This document shows positions 31,250-40,664 of a stretch of DNA of 64,000 bases, piece after piece; position 1 is the first letter of the stretch; every line of letters starts with the position of its first letter. This DNA is from Acidipropionibacterium sp. (GTDB lineage: Bacteria; Actinomycetota; Actinomycetes; Propionibacteriales; Propionibacteriaceae). Location of the stretch: assembly GCA_022647765.1 (NCBI GenBank), contig JALCLH010000010.1, positions 1-64,000 of the forward strand. The letters run 5' to 3'. A program made the translations under genes and the position numbers. The notes beneath the pieces were generated by a model. It saw only the letters and a list, made by a program, of their open reading frames with translations, searched no databases and had not been told where the DNA came from.

Positions 31250-32731
31250 GTGCCCAGCACCCTTGAGCAGCTCACCAGCAATCGCGTGAAGCTCACTGTC
31301 GAGATTCCATTCGATGAGCTGAAGCCCAGCCTCGACAAGGCTTACAAGGACATTGCCGCACAGGTCAATGTCCCCGGCTTCCGTAAGGGGAAGGTGCCGG
31401 CACCGGTCATCGACCAGCGCTTCGGCCGCGGGGCGGTGCTCCAGGAGGCCATCAACGACGCGCTTCCGGAGGCCTACAGCAGCGCCGTCAACGAGAACAA
31501 GATCGTCCCGTTGGGCCAGCCCGACATCGAGGTCACCAAGCTCGAGGACAACCACAAGGACGTCGTCGTCGAGTTCACCGCCGAGGTGGACGTCCGCCCG
31601 GACTTCGAGATCCCCGAGCTGTCGGCCGTCGAGGTTGAGGTGCCCGTCATCGAGGTTCCCGACGAGGACGTCGAGGAGCGCATCGAGACCCTGCGTCAGC
31701 GCTTCGCCACCAACACCGAGGTGGACCGCGCCGCAGCCGAGGGCGATGTCGTCGTCATCGACCTCAAGGGCTCCCAGGACGGTGAGCTGCTCGAGGACGC
31801 CACCAGCGAGGGAATCACCTACAAGCTCGGCTCCGGCGGCATGCTCGATGGCCTCGATGAGGCCGTCACCGGCTTGAAGGCCGGCGAGGCCAAGACCTTC
31901 AGCTCCGAGCTGCTGGGTGGCCCTCACGCCGGCGAGAAGGCCGACATCGAGGTCACCGTCACCAAGGTCTCCGAGCAGCAGCTGCCCGAGGTCGACGACG
32001 AGTTCGCCCAGCTGATCAGCCAGTTCGACACCGTCGACGAGATGCGGGATGACCTCCGCAAGAGCCTGGAGGCGCAGGCCCGCCTCGACCAGGCCGCCGA
32101 CGCCCGGGACAAGGTGCTCGAGGCCGTCATCGGAAAGATCGACATCGAGCTGCCGCAGGCTCTGGTGGACTCCGAGCTGGAGGCCCGGCGCAACCAGGTC
32201 AGCCAGCAACTGGCCCAGGCCGGCCTCACCGTCGAGCAGTACCTCAAGGAGTCTGAGGAGGAGGCCGAGGACGAGGACGCCTTCTGGACCGAGATCGAGA
32301 AGCGCTCCCTGGACGCCCTCAAGGCCCAGATCGTGCTCGACAAGCTGGCCGACGACCAGGAGATCGGCGTCGAGCAGAACGATCTCAGTGAGCTCATCGT
32401 GCGCAAGGCCCAGCAGAGTGGCAACACTCCGGAGCAGGAGGCCCAGCACATGATGGAGCACAACCACATCGCGGAGTGGATGGAGGAGATCCGCCGGGGC
32501 AAGGCGCTGGCCGCCATGGTCAACGAGGCGACCGTCAAGGACGCCACCGGCGAGGTCCTCGAGCTCGATCGCATCCAGGCCGACGGGTCGATCACCGACG
32601 CCGTTGCCGAGGAGGACGCCGAGGACATCCCGGCCGACGCCGAGGATGCCGATGAGGCTCCTGCTGACGAGACGCCGGCCGACGCCGCCGAGGCCGAGGC
32701 TGACGCCGACGAGGCGGCCGCCGAGAAGTAA
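31250..32731 (+). CDS. tig: Trigger factor (ribosome-associated chaperone)
   Basis: Binds ribosomal protein L23 and shields nascent chains; 493 residues. The N-terminal ribosome-binding domain has the signature GFRKGKVP near residue 45. The PPIase domain follows (AAEGDVVVIDLKGSQDGE), then a long helical substrate-binding domain. The last 45 residues are an Asp/Glu/Ala tail, longer and more acidic than in E. coli. The GTG at 31250 has AGGAG upstream. It lies ahead of clpP1-clpP2, as in other actinobacteria. Confidence 0.96.
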   Translation: MPSTLEQLTSNRVKLTVEIPFDELKPSLDKAYKDIAAQVNVPGFRKGKVPAPVIDQRFGRGAVLQEAINDALPEAYSSAVNENKIVPLGQPDIEVTKLEDNHKDVVVEFTAEVDVRPDFEIPELSAVEVEVPVIEVPDEDVEERIETLRQRFATNTEVDRAAAEGDVVVIDLKGSQDGELLEDATSEGITYKLGSGGMLDGLDEAVTGLKAGEAKTFSSELLGGPHAGEKADIEVTVTKVSEQQLPEVDDEFAQLISQFDTVDEMRDDLRKSLEAQARLDQAADARDKVLEAVIGKIDIELPQALVDSELEARRNQVSQQLAQAGLTVEQYLKESEEEAEDEDAFWTEIEKRSLDALKAQIVLDKLADDQEIGVEQNDLSELIVRKAQQSGNTPEQEAQHMMEHNHIAEWMEEIRRGKALAAMVNEATVKDATGEVLELDRIQADGSITDAVAEEDAEDIPADAEDADEAPADETPADAAEAEADADEAAAEK

Positions 32732-32839
32732 GCGGCGACCACACTCTGGTCGTCGTGGGGTACCGCGGGCCGGTCTGGCAGGATCATCGCAGCGCGAACC
32801 TTCACGGACCGGTTCGGCGGGACACCTAAGAGGCGGTTC

Positions 32840-34147
32840 ATGAGTACAGAGCAAGGGCCATCCGAGAGCCGGAGGGACGACGCTCCGGAGCCCTCCGGTG
32901 CGCCGGGCGGCGGCAGCGCGGCGGTGGCGACGGCGTCCCGGGGATCGTCCGGCAGCCACGCCGCGGGAGTGCGCGGCGGGCTGCCGAAGTTCACCGTCGC
33001 AGTGGTGACGATCGGCGCCGCCTGGCTGGCATTCAGCCTGCTGCACGAGCTGTCCGGCATCATCGCCCCGATGTTCCTGGCGCTGAACCTGATGATCACG
33101 GCATATCCGCTGCACCGGATCATGGTGCGCCATCACATCCCCAAGGGAATCTCCGCGACCGTCACCGGGCTGGTCGTGCTGGTCGTGCTCTTCGGGTTCC
33201 TGGCCGGCATCGCATGGTCGGTGGCGGCTACCGTCACCCAGATGCAGACCTATGGCGGCCGTCTGACGGAGATGTACCACTCCGTGCTCGAGCTGATGAC
33301 CAGGTACGGCTGGGACGAGGCCTTCATCCTCGACAAGGTCAAGGGCATCGATCCGCAGCGGGTCGTGTCGGTGGCGGGCTCGGTGGTCTCCGACACCACG
33401 AGCGCGGTCGGGCTGGTCACGGTGATCGTCATCGCCCTGATCTTCATGGTGATGGACACCGCCGAGTTCGGCGGCCGGATGGGCGCCATCGGCAGCCAGA
33501 AGCCCGGCGTCGCAGCAGCGCTGTCCGACTTCGCCGGCGGCATCCGCCGGTACTGGCTCGTCACCACCGTCTTCGGTCTTATCGTGGCGGCCCTGGACTG
33601 GGGAGTGCTGGTGGCGATCGGCGTGCCGCTGGCCGCCGTCTGGGCGCTGTTCAGCTTCCTCACCAATTACATTCCGAACATCGGCTTCATCGTCGGCCTC
33701 GTCCCGCCGGCCATGCTGGCCCTGTTCGACAAGGGCTGGGTGTCGTCGGTGATCGTCGTCGTCGCCTACTGCGTGCTGAACTTCGTCGTCCAGTCGATCA
33801 TTCAGCCGAAGGTCGCCGGTAACGCGGTCGGGCTCACCCCGACCATGTCGTTCGTCTCCCTGCTGCTGTGGGGATGGGTCTTCGGCGGGCTGGGCACGCT
33901 CATCGCGCTGCCCTGCTCCCTGCTGGTCAAGGCGATGCTCATCGACCCGGATCCGGATGCCCGGTGGATCAATGCGCTGATCTCCTCGCGCAGCTTCGAG
34001 CACGAGGACTCGAAGAACGAGGAGGACGCCGGCAAGGCTGGGGACGCCGACGACGCGAGGGACGCCGACTCCACACCCCAGCACGAGCCCACAGACGAGT
34101 CCGAGTCCGAGGGCTCAGAGGACGAACGGCGTCCCGCCCGCGAGTGA
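32840..34147 (+). CDS. AI-2E family transporter
   Basis: 435 residues. A Ser/Gly-rich cytoplasmic N-terminus (1-50) precedes about seven to eight membrane helices, the tandem FLTNYIPNIGFIVGLVPPAMLAL and QSIIQPKVAGNAVGLTPTMSFVSLLLWGWVFG segments typical of the AI-2E/YdiK family, and a highly acidic tail after residue 380. Relatives include AI-2 exporters and Na+/H+ antiporters, so the substrate cannot be assigned. It lies between tig and clpP1, with AAGAGGCGG upstream of the ATG. Confidence 0.85.
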   Translation: MSTEQGPSESRRDDAPEPSGAPGGGSAAVATASRGSSGSHAAGVRGGLPKFTVAVVTIGAAWLAFSLLHELSGIIAPMFLALNLMITAYPLHRIMVRHHIPKGISATVTGLVVLVVLFGFLAGIAWSVAATVTQMQTYGGRLTEMYHSVLELMTRYGWDEAFILDKVKGIDPQRVVSVAGSVVSDTTSAVGLVTVIVIALIFMVMDTAEFGGRMGAIGSQKPGVAAALSDFAGGIRRYWLVTTVFGLIVAALDWGVLVAIGVPLAAVWALFSFLTNYIPNIGFIVGLVPPAMLALFDKGWVSSVIVVVAYCVLNFVVQSIIQPKVAGNAVGLTPTMSFVSLLLWGWVFGGLGTLIALPCSLLVKAMLIDPDPDARWINALISSRSFEHEDSKNEEDAGKAGDADDARDADSTPQHEPTDESESEGSEDERRPARE

Positions 34148-34231
34148 ACCCTGCCCGCCGACGCCGCCTCAGCGGGTGTATGCCGGCGTGGTATGGGGGC
34201 CTTGCCGTGCGCGAAACCTCGACGCCGTGCC

Positions 34232-34259
34232 GGAACGCACCGTAGGCACACGGTAGGTT
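34232..34259 (+). promoter_or_regulatory. clpP1 promoter candidate
   Basis: TAGGTT (34254-34259) ends seven bases before the GTG start. In the same place GGAAC (34232-34236) and GTT (34257-34259) are 20 bases apart, close to the SigE/SigH/SigR-type GGAAY-N(16-20)-GTT pattern. Either a housekeeping or a stress sigma factor could read it. Confidence 0.4.
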
Positions 34260-34266
34260 CGTAGAC

Positions 34267-34902
34267 GTGAACGACACCAATGCACCCATCATGGCGGGCG
34301 CACCTCGGATGGCCGGCGAGTCCCTCGGCGGCGGAATGACTGACAACGTCTACCAGTCCCTGCTGCGCAACCGCATCATCTTCCTGGGGTCGGAGGTCAA
34401 GGACGAGAACGCGAACGCGCTGTGTGCGCAGATGCTGCTTCTGAACGCCGAGGACCCCGACGCGGATATCTTCCTGTACATCAACTCCCCCGGTGGATCG
34501 ATCACCGCCGGCATGGCGATCTACGACACCATGCAGTGGATCTCCAATGACGTGGCGACGGTGGCGATGGGAATGGCGGCCTCGATGGGCCAGTTCCTGC
34601 TGACCGCCGGCGCCAAGGGCAAGCGATACGCCCTGCCGCACTCGAAGATCCTGATGCACCAGCCGCTCGGCGGCATCGGCGGCACCGCGACCGAGGTCGC
34701 CATCCACGCGAAGTTCCTGGTGGACATCAAGAAGGAGATGGCGCGCATCATCTCCGAGCACACCGGTCAACCGGTGGAGAAGATCGAGGCCGACTCCGAC
34801 CGGGACCACTGGTTCACCGCCCAGGAGTCCCTCGAGTACGGCTTCATCGACCACGTCTACGAGAACGCCTCGCAGATCCCGCACGACGCTCCCACCAAGT
34901 GA
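34267..34902 (+). CDS. clpP1: ATP-dependent Clp protease proteolytic subunit 1
   Basis: Serine peptidase ring of the Clp protease, 211 residues. Catalytic Ser in [12 protein letters not shown], His in LMHQPLGG and Asp in DRDHWFTA. In actinobacteria ClpP1 and ClpP2 form a mixed tetradecamer that needs both rings. The GTG at 34267 opens a 23-residue leader that is probably processed. There is no Shine-Dalgarno, and a -10-like box sits seven bases upstream, so translation may be leaderless. clpP2 follows within nine bases. Confidence 0.96.
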   Translation: MNDTNAPIMAGAPRMAGESLGGGMTDNVYQSLLRNRIIFLGSEVKDENANALCAQMLLLNAEDPDADIFLYINSPGGSITAGMAIYDTMQWISNDVATVAMGMAASMGQFLLTAGAKGKRYALPHSKILMHQPLGGIGGTATEVAIHAKFLVDIKKEMARIISEHTGQPVEKIEADSDRDHWFTAQESLEYGFIDHVYENASQIPHDAPTK

Positions 34903-34910
34903 GGTTTCCG

Positions 34911-35621
34911 ATGGATCTTTCCACGATGGCCAGGTTCAACGCGGACCAGGCCCGGGTCGCGATGACGGCCCCTGCGATGCAGTACTCGGATGCGACCCCG
35001 CTCGGGCCCTCCGGCCTGCCGTCCCAGCCCCTTCCGGCGATGGACTACTACATCCCCCAGTGGGAGGAGCGCACCTCCTACGGGGTGCGCCGGGTCGATC
35101 CCTACACCAAGCTCTTCGAGGACCGGATCATCTTCCTCGGCACCCCGGTGACCGACGACATCGCCAATGCGGTGATGGCCCAGCTGCTCTGCCTGCAGTC
35201 GATGGATCCGGATCGTCAGATCAGCATGTACATCAACTCCCCGGGCGGCTCCTTCTCGGCGATGAGCGCGATCTACGACACGATGCACTTCGTGCGTCCC
35301 GAGATCCAGACGATCTGCCTGGGCATGGCGGCTTCGGCGGCCGCTGTGCTGCTGGCCGCCGGCACCAAGGGCAAGCGCCTGGCCCTGCCGAACTCCACGA
35401 TCCTCATCCACCAGCCGGCGATGGGGCAGCAGAGCTACGGCCAGTCCTCCGACATCGAGATCCAGGCCAACGAGATCCAGCGGATCCGCAAGCTGATGGA
35501 GAAGATGCTGGCCGACGCCACCGGGCAGACCGAGGAGCAGGTCTCCAAGGACGTCGACCGGGACAAGTACCTGACCGCCGCCGAGGCCAAGGAGTACGGC
35601 CTCATCGACGACCTCCTCTGA
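34911..35621 (+). CDS. clpP2: ATP-dependent Clp protease proteolytic subunit 2
   Basis: 237 residues from the ATG at 34911, preceded by GAGG; a GTG at 34899 overlapping the clpP1 stop is an alternative. Catalytic Ser in LGMAASAAAVLL, His in LIHQPAMG and Asp in DVDRDKYL. The leader of about 45 residues (NADQARVAMTAPAMQYSD) is longer than in most ClpP proteins and is probably cleaved on assembly. Co-transcribed with clpP1; partner of ClpX downstream and of ClpC elsewhere. Confidence 0.96.
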   Translation: MDLSTMARFNADQARVAMTAPAMQYSDATPLGPSGLPSQPLPAMDYYIPQWEERTSYGVRRVDPYTKLFEDRIIFLGTPVTDDIANAVMAQLLCLQSMDPDRQISMYINSPGGSFSAMSAIYDTMHFVRPEIQTICLGMAASAAAVLLAAGTKGKRLALPNSTILIHQPAMGQQSYGQSSDIEIQANEIQRIRKLMEKMLADATGQTEEQVSKDVDRDKYLTAAEAKEYGLIDDLL

Positions 35622-35631
35622 GGCGTCCCCG

Positions 35632-35668
35632 GCAGTGGAGGTTCCGGTCCGGCCGGAACCTCCACTGC
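35632..35668 (+). terminator. Perfect hairpin after clpP2
   Basis: A 16-bp perfect stem (35632-35647 with 35653-35668) with a TCCGG loop starts 11 bases after the clpP2 stop. There is no T-tract, so it may stabilise the clpP transcript or terminate only partially. The remaining bases to clpX (35669-35834) show nothing else I can support. Confidence 0.65.
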
Positions 35669-35834
35669 ACTAGGGTGGTCACACAGTCCATATCGGCGCT
35701 GGTCGCCTCGAGGCGGCATGGGGCGCGACATACAGCGAAGTGCAAGAAGCGCAAGAGGATCAACCCAGGACGTCAGCCCGACAGAGTAGCTAGACAGCGG
35801 ACGGCAGACAGGCGTGGGGGAGGAGGAGAAGCTC

Positions 35835-37124
35835 ATGGCACGGATCGGCGAGAGCAGCGATCTGTTCAAGTGCTCGTTCTGCGGGAAGAGCCAGAAACAG
35901 GTCAAGAAGCTCATAGCGGGCCCGGGGGTGTACATCTGCGACGAGTGCATCGACCTGTGCAACGAGATCATCGAGGAGGAGTTCACCGAGTCCAACGACC
36001 TCGGTCCGCTCGACGAGCTTCCCCATCCCCGCGAGATCTGCGAGTTCCTGGACTCCTACGTGATCGGCCAGGGGGAGGCCAAGAAGACCCTCGCGGTGGC
36101 GGTCTACAACCACTACAAGCGGATCCAGTCCGCCCAGGAGACGCCGCGCGCGCGACGCGCCGAGGATGACGACATCGAGCTCGGCAAGTCCAACATCCTG
36201 GTGCTGGGCCCCACCGGATGCGGCAAGACCTATCTCGCCCAGACGCTGGCCCGGCGTCTCAACGTGCCCTTCGCGATGGCCGACGCCACCGCCCTCACCG
36301 AGGCCGGATATGTCGGCGAGGATGTCGAGAACATCCTGCTGAAACTCATCCAGGCCGCGGATTTCGACGTCAAGAAGGCCGAGACCGGGATCATCTACAT
36401 CGACGAGATCGACAAGGTCGCCCGCAAGTCGGAGAACCCGTCGATCACCCGCGATGTCTCCGGCGAGGGCGTTCAGCAGGCCCTGCTGAAGATCCTCGAG
36501 GGCACCGTGGCCGCCGTCCCGCCGCAGGGCGGCCGGAAGCACCCGCATCAGGACTTCCTGCAGATCGACACCACCAACATCCTGTTCATCGTCGGCGGAG
36601 CCTTCGCGGGCCTCGAGGACATCATCACGCGTCGGGTCGGCAGCCGCCCGGTCGGGTTCCACACCGACCTCACCGCCCGGCGCGTCGACCCCGCCACCGT
36701 GCTCACCCAGGTGACGCCGGAGGATCTGCACAAGTTCGGGCTGATTCCCGAGTTCATCGGCCGGCTGCCGATGATCACCACGGTCCACTCGTTGGACGCC
36801 GAGTCCCTGGTGCGGATCCTCACCGAGCCGCGCAACGCCCTCACCCGCCAGTTCGAGAAGCTCTTCGAGCTGGACGGCGTCCAGCTCGAGTTCACCGACG
36901 ACTCCCTGGAGGCGATCGCCGGCAAGGCCCTGGAGCGCAAGACGGGCGCTCGCGGGCTGCGCTCGATCATTGAGGAGACGCTGATGGAGGCGATGTTCGA
37001 GGTGCCCTCGCGCGAGGACATCGCCCGGGTCGTGGTTACCGCCGAGGCCGTGCGGGGCGAGGAGCCCTGTCGGTTGGAGGCGCGGGCCAAGATCAGCCGG
37101 AGTCGCGGGAAGCTCAGCGCCTGA
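35835..37124 (+). CDS. clpX: Clp protease ATP-binding subunit ClpX
   Basis: AAA+ unfoldase feeding substrates to ClpP1P2, 429 residues. N-terminal Cys4 zinc-binding domain ([16 protein letters not shown]), Walker A GPTGCGKT, Walker [10 protein letters not shown], sensor 1 region [12 protein letters not shown], the ClpP-binding loop region [10 protein letters not shown]-like, and arginine-sensor sequence [18 protein letters not shown] precedes the ATG at 35835; a further in-frame ATG at 35814 lies before that ribosome binding site. Separate promoter likely, given the hairpin after clpP2. Confidence 0.97.
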   Translation: MARIGESSDLFKCSFCGKSQKQVKKLIAGPGVYICDECIDLCNEIIEEEFTESNDLGPLDELPHPREICEFLDSYVIGQGEAKKTLAVAVYNHYKRIQSAQETPRARRAEDDDIELGKSNILVLGPTGCGKTYLAQTLARRLNVPFAMADATALTEAGYVGEDVENILLKLIQAADFDVKKAETGIIYIDEIDKVARKSENPSITRDVSGEGVQQALLKILEGTVAAVPPQGGRKHPHQDFLQIDTTNILFIVGGAFAGLEDIITRRVGSRPVGFHTDLTARRVDPATVLTQVTPEDLHKFGLIPEFIGRLPMITTVHSLDAESLVRILTEPRNALTRQFEKLFELDGVQLEFTDDSLEAIAGKALERKTGARGLRSIIEETLMEAMFEVPSREDIARVVVTAEAVRGEEPCRLEARAKISRSRGKLSA

Positions 37125-37178
37125 GGATCGTCCAAGGCTCCGAAAGCTGTCGGCGCTGGAACTGTCGGTCGGCGGCGA

Positions 37179-37184
37179 TAGCCT
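37179..37184 (+). promoter_or_regulatory. Leaderless -10 candidate (TAGCCT)
   Basis: TAGCCT ends seven bases before the ATG at 37192, with no Shine-Dalgarno. Confidence 0.5.
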
Positions 37185-37191
37185 GTGACCC

Positions 37192-40100
37192 ATGTCTTCC
37201 GGATACCTGCGCTACCCCGACGTCCACCAGGATCGCGTCGTCTTCGTCGCCGACGATGACCTGTGGATGATCCCGCTCACCGGCGGTCGGGCCACCAGAC
37301 TCACCACCGACCACGCTCCGGCGCGCAACCCGCGGTTCTCCCCGGACGGCCGACGGATCGCCTGGAACTCGACCGCCGCCCAGCGGCCCGAGGTGTACCT
37401 GCTCGACCTGGCCGACGGCAGCCAGCGCCGACTCACCTGGCTGGGCTCGGTCAAGACCACGGTGGTGGGCTGGGCCGATGACGACCATGTGGTGATCTCC
37501 TCGCCCTACCAGCGCAACGACGCCGGGCTGGGCTGGCTCTACACCGTCGGCATGGACGGCGACGTCCAGCCGTGCGGCTACGGGCCCGGGATGGATCTGG
37601 CCGTCAGCCCGCAGGGGGCGGTGGCCCTGGTCACCCCCAACTCCGGGGACGCCTCGCGCTGGAAGCGCTACCGCGGCGGCACCGCCGGCCAGATCTGGCT
37701 GCGCCCGGCCGGGTCCGACGCCTTCCTGCGGGTGCTGCGCGACGGCAACGACGACCATGACGGCGTCTACGCCGCAGCCGGGCGCTACTCGGTCGGCTGG
37801 ATCGACGGGCGTCTCATCTTCAGCTCCGACATGGGCGCCGAGCTCACTTCCAGCGCAGAGCTGTCCAATCCGGGCCGCCAGGCACAGCTGTGGTCGGTGA
37901 ATCCCGAGGGCGGCGATCTGCGCCTGCACACCCACCAGGACCTCGCGACCGGCTACGTCCGCGACCCCCGCACCGACGGCGTCACCGTCGTCTACCACTC
38001 CCGCGGCACGCTCTACGCGATGGCGGGACTGGACGCCGAACCCGCCGAGATCCCCGTCGAGCTGGGCATCGGGGCCCCGCAGCCGGTCTGGCTCGAACCC
38101 ACCGACCGGCTGGGAGCGCCGGTCAGCGATCACGGCGGGGACGGATCGCTGCTGGAGTGGCGCGGCGCGGCCTACTACCTCACCCACCGGTCCGGGCCCG
38201 CCCGGGCCCTGTCGGCCGAGCCGGGCGTGCGGATTCGCGAGCCGCGGCGTCTCGGCCCCACCGGAAGGGGAATCTGGGCCAGCGACGCCGAGGGCCAGGA
38301 CTGCCTGGAGATCGCCCGGCTGGACGGCGCCGAGGAGCCGGTGCGGATCGCCCAGGGGGAGCTCGGCCGGGTGCTGGCCCTGGAGCCCGACCCGAAGGGG
38401 GAGCGGGCCGCGGTGGTCAGCCATGACGGCCGGGTGCTGCTGGTCGACGCCGCCACCGGCGCGGTGCGCGAGCTCGGACGCTCCCGCCACGGAGAGGCGA
38501 CGGGGCTGTCCTGGTCGCCGGACGGTCGCTACCTGGCGTGGCGCTCCCCGGTGGCCGCCGACCCGGACATGAAGGCCCAGCTGCTCGCCGTGGACACCAG
38601 TCTGCCGAGCGCCGAGCCGATCGCGCTGACCCGGGGCTCCTACGACGATTCCGAGCCGGTGTTCACCGCCGACGGCAAGTATCTGGTCTTCCTGTCGGCG
38701 CGCACCTTCGACCCCGACTACGACGGCCAGACCTTCGACCTCACCTTCCGGCGCACCATCCGCCCCTGGCTGGTGCCGCTGAGGGCCGATGAGCCGTCCC
38801 CCTTCGGCCCGAGCCCGGAGGGGTGGCGGATCAGCGAGGTGCAGGACGCCGCCAAGGACAAGGCGGCCAAGGACGGCAGCGGTGTCGACAGTGGGGACGG
38901 GACCGACAAGGACGCCGAGGAGATCAGCTGCCAGATCGATGTCGACGGCTTCGAGGAGCGGATGATCGCCTTCCCGGTGGCCTCGGGGGCCTATCACGGC
39001 CTCTCGGCGGTCAAGGGCGGCGTGGTGTGGGTCGAGGACGCCGACCGCGGCGGTCAGATCGGCACGGCGCGGGCCGGTGCGGCCGGGGAGCAGCCCTCCG
39101 ACACGCTGTGGCTGTACAACCTCACCACCCGGCGTCTCGAGCAGATCTGCGACGCCGTCGACTCCTATTCGCCCTCCGGCGACGGCGAGCGGCTGGTGGT
39201 CCGTCACAAGGACGAGATCATCGTGATCCCGGCCGATCGCAAGGTCGACAATGACGATCCGGCGCGGGTGGCGGTCGATCTGTCCCGGCTGCGCCGCCGG
39301 ATCGATCCGCGCGCCGAGTGGCGCCAGATGTTCGAGGAGAACGGTCGGCTGATGGCCAGTCACTACTGGCGTCCCGACATGAACGGCACCGACTGGTCGG
39401 CCGCGCTGGCGGCCTACCGGCCGACCCTGGACCGGCTGGCCAGCGCCGACGACCTCTACGACGTCCTGTGGGAGTGCGTGGCCGAGCTCAACACCTCGCA
39501 CTCCTATGTCATGGCCTCGGGGACCGATGGCGATCCCGCTCTGCGGGCCGGGCGGCTGGGAGCCGATCTGGCTGTCTCGACCGACGAGGGCGCGGTGATC
39601 CGCCGGGTGATTCCCGGGGAGTCCTCGGATCCGCGCGCCTGGTCGCCGCTGCGGGCCGCCGGGGTCGCGGTGCGCGACGGTGACGTCATCACCGCGGTGG
39701 ACGGCCGGCGCGTCAGCACCGGGACGCCGATCGGGGAGCTCCTGGAGGGTTCGGCGAAGCGAACCGTGGAACTCACCGTGCGTCCGGCCGGGGGAGCCGA
39801 GGAGCGCCGGGTCGCGGTGGTGCCGATGGGCGACGAGTCGGTGCTGCGCTACCACGACTGGGTGGCCTCGCGGCGTCGCTATGTCGAGGAGCACTCTCAC
39901 GGGCGGTTGGGCTACCTCCATGTGCCCGACATGGTTGCCGACGGCTGGGCCGAGCTCTATCGCCAGATAGCCGAGGCCACCCACCATGAGGGGGTGATCG
40001 CCGATGTGCGGTTCAACCGCGGCGGACACACCTCGCAGCTAGTGGTCGAGAAGCTGGCCCGCCGGGTGGTCGGCTGGGATTTCGCCCGCTACTACGAGGA

Positions 40101-40506
40101 GCCGGCCACCTACCCGCAGAACGCGGTGCGCGGACCGATCGTGCTGGTCACCAATCAGTGGGCCGGTTCCGACGGCGACATCGTCTCGGCGGCGACCCAG
40201 GCGATGGGGTACGCGAAGGTGATCGGTGAGCGGTCCTGGGGCGGGGTGATCGGGATCGACGGGCGGTTCGACCTGGTCGACGGGACCGGTGTCACCCAGC
40301 CCCGGTACGCCGGATGGTACGGCTCCTACGGCTGGGGGGTGGAGAACCATGGCGTCGATCCGGACATCGTGATGACCCAGAGCCCGGAGGACTGGGAGTC
40401 CGACCGCGACATCCAGCTGGACGCCGCGATCGCCGAGTGCCTGCGCCAGCTGGCGGAGAGCCCGGCGGCGGTGCCCCCGGAGTTTCCGCCGCCAGCCTTT
40501 GGCTGA
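37192..40506 (+). CDS. Tricorn-type protease (S41)
   Basis: 1,104 residues, the size of Tricorn. Two N-terminal beta-propellers contain repeated NPRFSPDGRRIAW- and LSWSPDGRYLAW-type blades. A charged Lys/Asp/Ala linker lies near residue 560. A PDZ domain (VIRRVIPGES..GDVITAVDGRRV) precedes the C-terminal S41 core, with nucleophile Ser in TNQWAGSDGDIVSA and RFNRGGHTS before it. Tricorn trims proteasome or Clp products to short peptides for aminopeptidases. Placement directly after clpX, with pepN in the same window, fits a serial degradation route (inference). A TAGCCT box lies seven bases before the ATG. Confidence 0.93.
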   Translation: MSSGYLRYPDVHQDRVVFVADDDLWMIPLTGGRATRLTTDHAPARNPRFSPDGRRIAWNSTAAQRPEVYLLDLADGSQRRLTWLGSVKTTVVGWADDDHVVISSPYQRNDAGLGWLYTVGMDGDVQPCGYGPGMDLAVSPQGAVALVTPNSGDASRWKRYRGGTAGQIWLRPAGSDAFLRVLRDGNDDHDGVYAAAGRYSVGWIDGRLIFSSDMGAELTSSAELSNPGRQAQLWSVNPEGGDLRLHTHQDLATGYVRDPRTDGVTVVYHSRGTLYAMAGLDAEPAEIPVELGIGAPQPVWLEPTDRLGAPVSDHGGDGSLLEWRGAAYYLTHRSGPARALSAEPGVRIREPRRLGPTGRGIWASDAEGQDCLEIARLDGAEEPVRIAQGELGRVLALEPDPKGERAAVVSHDGRVLLVDAATGAVRELGRSRHGEATGLSWSPDGRYLAWRSPVAADPDMKAQLLAVDTSLPSAEPIALTRGSYDDSEPVFTADGKYLVFLSARTFDPDYDGQTFDLTFRRTIRPWLVPLRADEPSPFGPSPEGWRISEVQDAAKDKAAKDGSGVDSGDGTDKDAEEISCQIDVDGFEERMIAFPVASGAYHGLSAVKGGVVWVEDADRGGQIGTARAGAAGEQPSDTLWLYNLTTRRLEQICDAVDSYSPSGDGERLVVRHKDEIIVIPADRKVDNDDPARVAVDLSRLRRRIDPRAEWRQMFEENGRLMASHYWRPDMNGTDWSAALAAYRPTLDRLASADDLYDVLWECVAELNTSHSYVMASGTDGDPALRAGRLGADLAVSTDEGAVIRRVIPGESSDPRAWSPLRAAGVAVRDGDVITAVDGRRVSTGTPIGELLEGSAKRTVELTVRPAGGAEERRVAVVPMGDESVLRYHDWVASRRRYVEEHSHGRLGYLHVPDMVADGWAELYRQIAEATHHEGVIADVRFNRGGHTSQLVVEKLARRVVGWDFARYYEEPATYPQNAVRGPIVLVTNQWAGSDGDIVSAATQAMGYAKVIGERSWGGVIGIDGRFDLVDGTGVTQPRYAGWYGSYGWGVENHGVDPDIVMTQSPEDWESDRDIQLDAAIAECLRQLAESPAAVPPEFPPPAFG

Positions 40507-40536
40507 TGAGCTGCAGAGTCTTTGGCTGATGGGCTG
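40497..40536 (+). repeat. Short tandem duplication over the tricorn stop
   Basis: A 17-bp unit CTTTGGCTGATGRGCTG occurs at 40497-40513 and 40520-40536 (16 of 17 identical, 23-bp period). The first unit contains the tricorn TGA. Confidence 0.55.
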
Positions 40537-40613
40537 AGAGCCGCATGGCAACTCTTCCCAACCGACGCCAGGGAGGAGATTGCCGCCCCGATCTTGTCAG
40601 GACCCGGCCCGGG

Positions 40614-40661
40614 AAGTCTGACGGCTTGTCGTTTGAACTCACACGAGAATCCGTCAGACTT
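40614..40661. terminator. Hairpin between convergent genes
   Basis: AAGTCTGACGG (40614-40624) is perfectly inverted at 40651-40661 with a 26-base loop. It lies between the ends of the convergent tricorn and methyltransferase genes, so it may serve both directions. Confidence 0.5.
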
Positions 40662-40664
40662 CAG

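Noticed and set aside
31103-34084. 993-codon open frame antisense to tig and the AI-2E-type gene
   Set aside because: Shadow of two well-supported genes on the other strand; its low-complexity Leu/Gly/Val/Asp content is what reverse-complemented GC-rich codons give.
37114-40029. 971-codon open frame antisense to the tricorn gene
   Set aside because: Same shadow effect; no motif, and the plus strand encodes a complete tricorn protease.
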